From the NCBI RefSeq assembly GCF_048263515.1, contig NZ_JBLXEC010000022.1, positions 1-64,000 of the forward strand: 64,000 nt of DNA. Direction: 5' to 3'. The notes under the pieces were generated by a model, which saw only the letters and a list, made by a program, of their open reading frames with translations, did no database searches and was not told the origin of the DNA. Position numbers and translations under genes: made by a program. Positions 61,651 through 64,000 of the stretch are shown here, in pieces; positions within the stretch are counted from its first letter, which is position 1; each line of letters starts with the position of its first letter. The stretch is from Marinovum sp048263515. GTDB taxonomy: Bacteria; Pseudomonadota; Alphaproteobacteria; Rhodobacterales; Rhodobacteraceae.

Positions 61651-61662
61651 GAAATTCTGACC

Positions 61663-62658
61663 CTAAGACAACACAAAACGGACTTCCGGATTCGAGTAGT
61701 CGATTAGGTCAACCCGAGAAATCGCACCTTCAGCACGGACGTTGTGTCGCGAATATGTAGAAACGTCGCGGCCCATCAGGCGAACAGATGGATATTTCTC
61801 GACTAAAATGCACGCCGCGACCGAATGTGATTTGGGGCCAGTACAAAAAATCTCAATACTCGTATTTTTATCCAAAGACCTAACGATCGTCTGCATTTTA
61901 TCAAGACAATCAACTACTGAGGACGCATCACAGGTAATTACGTCATCTTTGGATATCTTGTTGTCGTACAATAACCTCGACGAAATCGCGCGGATATTCT
62001 CGCTCAACCCTGAACTCTTCTGTGATTCACCGCAGATGCAAAAAATCCGATCAAAGTTATAGTGCTCCAAATATTCAATGATAAGCCCCTCATCCCCGCC
62101 TATCGCCACTATTGCGACACGCTTAGATGACATGCCGCCATCGCCTGGTGTATGTCGAATTGGGAAAAAACTCTTGACCCCCTGTGCAAAAGTCATATTC
62201 CCGTCTTCAGCACAATACACGCCCATAGAGTAGAGCCACGTTGCCTTGGCGAACAAACCTTTTCGAACCATTCCTCTAAACATCGTTTGGGTGACTGCTT
62301 TCGGCATACATGAGTAATCAACAACCACTGAACGGCACTGTGTTAAAGTCGAATTTGCCAGAAAGTGGTCAACCGAACCATTCCACATATTGCGCTGATT
62401 TGCGCACCCAAACTTCAAAGGAACGACATGTTCTGACCCGGACTTCAACAACTGAAGGAACTCGGAGGATGACTCAGCGTCAACCCCATCGCCATCAAAG
62501 CTGACTAAGAATGAAGTTCCAATATTCAGACTTAGACTACTTGCAACATGATTAGACCGTTCCTCCCATCCAGAAACAAAAACCCCAACATCTGCTTCAA
62601 CACAAGCGCCATTATCGCAGAATGACTCTGATATAGAGTAACCTTTAAACTTAATCAT
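61663..62658 (-). CDS. 331-aa protein of an AAA-ATPase cassette (unknown, Rossmann/CARF-like)
   Basis: A 331-aa soluble protein in AT-rich DNA unlike its neighbours. The N-terminal part has GVFVSGWEERSNHV and VDYSCMPKAV; the C-terminal lobe has ISSKRVAIVAIGGDEG-like strands (VAIVAIGGDEGLIIEYLEH, FDRIFCICGES) and FCTGPKSHSVAACILVEKY, a Gly/Lys loop recalling CARF/Rossmann ligand-binding proteins. No enzyme motif is recognised. Its ATG overlaps the ATPase stop by 4 bp, so the two act together. A sensor or effector role in defence is a hypothesis only. Confidence 0.7.
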   Translation of the reverse strand: MIKFKGYSISESFCDNGACVEADVGVFVSGWEERSNHVASSLSLNIGTSFLVSFDGDGVDAESSSEFLQLLKSGSEHVVPLKFGCANQRNMWNGSVDHFLANSTLTQCRSVVVDYSCMPKAVTQTMFRGMVRKGLFAKATWLYSMGVYCAEDGNMTFAQGVKSFFPIRHTPGDGGMSSKRVAIVAIGGDEGLIIEYLEHYNFDRIFCICGESQKSSGLSENIRAISSRLLYDNKISKDDVITCDASSVVDCLDKMQTIVRSLDKNTSIEIFCTGPKSHSVAACILVEKYPSVRLMGRDVSTYSRHNVRAEGAISRVDLIDYSNPEVRFVLS

Positions 62659-64000
62659 TCCGGCCCGCCAAATCTAAACTCGCCCTGGGCAGCTTTCTGT
62701 TCTACCCAGACCTCACACCACTTCTCAATATCTTTATCCGGCTCCCACATGAGCATCGTGATTACGTCGCGTGTCGACAGCGTAACAGTTTCATAGGCGC
62801 TTCTGGGAGAGCATTCAAAGAAAGGACAGAGACGTTTGTGAATACGCAAGCGAATAAACGGCTCGGAATGAGTTGGCATCTCAACTATTTTGACGAACCC
62901 GTCACGTTCCGTGCGACGCGCTATTCTTAAGAAGTCACCAAGTTTCGAGGATTCACCGAGTTGTGCATCCACCGCATCGACATTTATTCGAAACACTCCG
63001 CGTTCGGCCACCCTTAGCGCCGATGGCCGATCCCGCAAACCATGCAATTCCCGCGTAAGATACCCAATTCCTCGAACAAAATTGGCGATGTGGGGTTCCG
63101 TCGAAGAAGCCAGCGCCTCTACCGACTGAAGTTTGGCAACAGATGCTCTCCTTATAGCACTGTCTTGCAGGGACATGGGTATCGGAGAACGCATGTCCAA
63201 AAAGCTACGCGCCCGTTTTGAAAACGTTTGCTCGGAAACTGCGTCTGAGTTTTCCAGTGAGAGGCCAGCTGCAAACACTTCAGCCATTAAGTCCAAAAAA
63301 TCCCGTATCGTCGTGTCGGAAAACGCTGATGCCACATTTTTTCCAAACAGACGTGGTGTCGTGTTAACGCTTCGACACAGATAAATGAATGCGGCAACCT
63401 GCTTTCGCGCAATGACTTGTAATAGCGTCAATTCGCTTTGCTCACGCACATACCTTTCAACATCAAGATCCAACTCGGTCACCAAGATATGCTCGATGAA
63501 GGGAGATTGATTGCTATCGCAATGAAACCTTTTAAAAAGACGGGACGGCAAACATTTTCTCAATCGTGCTTTGGTATGAGCCACATCCTCTCTTAAGCGG
63601 CGAACATGCTTAGATTGACTGCGTCTCAACGACTCCTCGCACAAGTCATTGTAGGAATAATCGCCGAACTTTCCAAAAGAAAAAGACTTTTCATCAGATA
63701 CGCGCTTTGCCACGTTGTCTGTTATAGTCCCTTTGATCCTTATGTCCGCCACCTTCTCGCAAAAATTAGTGAAATCTTTATCGGACATGCTATTCAGGCG
63801 TATTATATCTCTATCGGCCTCAATGAGCGACGTGTTTGGCAACAATGTATCTGTCGTGTTGAACTGACCACTCAGATATGACACCACCCACTTAGCTTCG
63901 CCTTCCGTTTGCCGGATGTAGGTGTTGAGCGCTCGCTGTTGTATCGAGCTCAAGCTCTCACAGTCATCGATCAAAATGAATAACTCAAGTGGTTTAGTCG
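62655..64000 (-). CDS. AAA-type ATPase (ORC/CDC6-like), N-terminus outside window
   Basis: The frame is open to the window edge, so at least the Walker A part lies outside. About 448 residues are visible. The first block, LFILIDDCESLSSIQQ, is a Walker B with acidic DD in place of the usual DE, followed by a sensor-like strand (WVVSYLSGQF). The rest is a long helical region with many basic residues (RRSQSKHVRRLREDVAHTKARLRK) and a C-terminal winged-helix-like end. It resembles ORC/CDC6-like AAA proteins of defence islands. Composition is AT-rich. Confidence 0.72.
   Translation of the reverse strand, partial: TKPLELFILIDDCESLSSIQQRALNTYIRQTEGEAKWVVSYLSGQFNTTDTLLPNTSLIEADRDIIRLNSMSDKDFTNFCEKVADIRIKGTITDNVAKRVSDEKSFSFGKFGDYSYNDLCEESLRRSQSKHVRRLREDVAHTKARLRKCLPSRLFKRFHCDSNQSPFIEHILVTELDLDVERYVREQSELTLLQVIARKQVAAFIYLCRSVNTTPRLFGKNVASAFSDTTIRDFLDLMAEVFAAGLSLENSDAVSEQTFSKRARSFLDMRSPIPMSLQDSAIRRASVAKLQSVEALASSTEPHIANFVRGIGYLTRELHGLRDRPSALRVAERGVFRINVDAVDAQLGESSKLGDFLRIARRTERDGFVKIVEMPTHSEPFIRLRIHKRLCPFFECSPRSAYETVTLSTRDVITMLMWEPDKDIEKWCEVWVEQKAAQGEFRFGGPE

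Noticed and set aside
1..64000. CRISPR array
   Set aside because: No array of regularly spaced short repeats with unique spacers was seen; the only regular repeats are the 230-bp tandem units.

Overview
The window is high-GC DNA from an alphaproteobacterium, most likely a member of the Rhodobacteraceae (Roseobacter/Salipiger-like). The inference rests on the proteins: a long PstA of the DUF3333 type, an IalB-family protein, LpxI in place of LpxH, a class II DAHP synthase, a PAS_5 (DUF1457) protein and the local gene orders. No taxonomic marker such as rRNA is present, so genus is not assigned.

Layout. 1-0.4 kb: C-terminal end of an IS30-family transposase cut by the window edge. 0.5-3.1 kb: a secreted ClpP-like/SH3 protein converging on glutaryl-CoA dehydrogenase. 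3.3-11.2 kb: the complete phosphate-starvation locus on the minus strand, phoR then pstS-pstC-pstA-pstB-phoU-phoB, with a three-unit Pho box upstream of pstS. 11.2-14.5 kb: a PLP sulfur-amino-acid enzyme, a gamma-carbonic-anhydrase-like protein, gmk and yicC. 14.7-19.6 kb: PAS_5 protein, DAHP synthase, GlxA/AraC regulator and a PQQ-type sugar dehydrogenase. 19.8-25.3 kb: a branched-chain-amino-acid-type (HAAT) ABC transporter operon with a small secreted protein inserted. 25.5-28.3 kb: HerA-like ATPase, a 0.5-kb intergenic region with two plus-strand terminators (possible small RNAs) and an IalB-family protein. 28.3-40.7 kb: the conserved envelope/lipid A/isoprenoid cluster pyrH-frr-uppS-cdsA-dxr-rseP-(42-aa membrane peptide)-bamA-skp-fabZ-lpxA-lpxI-lpxB, lacking lpxD. 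40.8-49.2 kb: miaA, an AraC regulator, thpR, a lytic transglycosylase, ssb, a 230-bp-period tandem repeat array, sufE, a lipoprotein, rnd, purN and purM. 49.3-53.7 kb: tRNA-Ile2(CAU), two sensor kinases, a metallo-beta-lactamase-fold hydrolase and tRNA-Asn(GUU).

From tRNA-Asn onward the window enters a genomic island: a 683-aa tyrosine recombinase beside the tRNA, then a five-gene minus-strand block with two overlapping, diverged tyrosine recombinases (630 and 465 aa), a 221-aa protein with three similar HTH-like units and two small unknown proteins. A broken IS5-type transposase follows. The window ends in an AT-rich two-gene cassette: an AAA-type ATPase (N-terminus beyond the window) overlapping by 4 bp a 331-aa protein with Rossmann/CARF-like features. 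This pair, on mobile DNA, is the best candidate for an undescribed (possibly defence) system.

Other notable items are a dispersed and tandem ~128-bp inverted-repeat-ended element (one copy at 25.4 kb, three at 44.6-45.2 kb), a PhoR without membrane segments, and a 42-aa single-helix membrane peptide between rseP and bamA.
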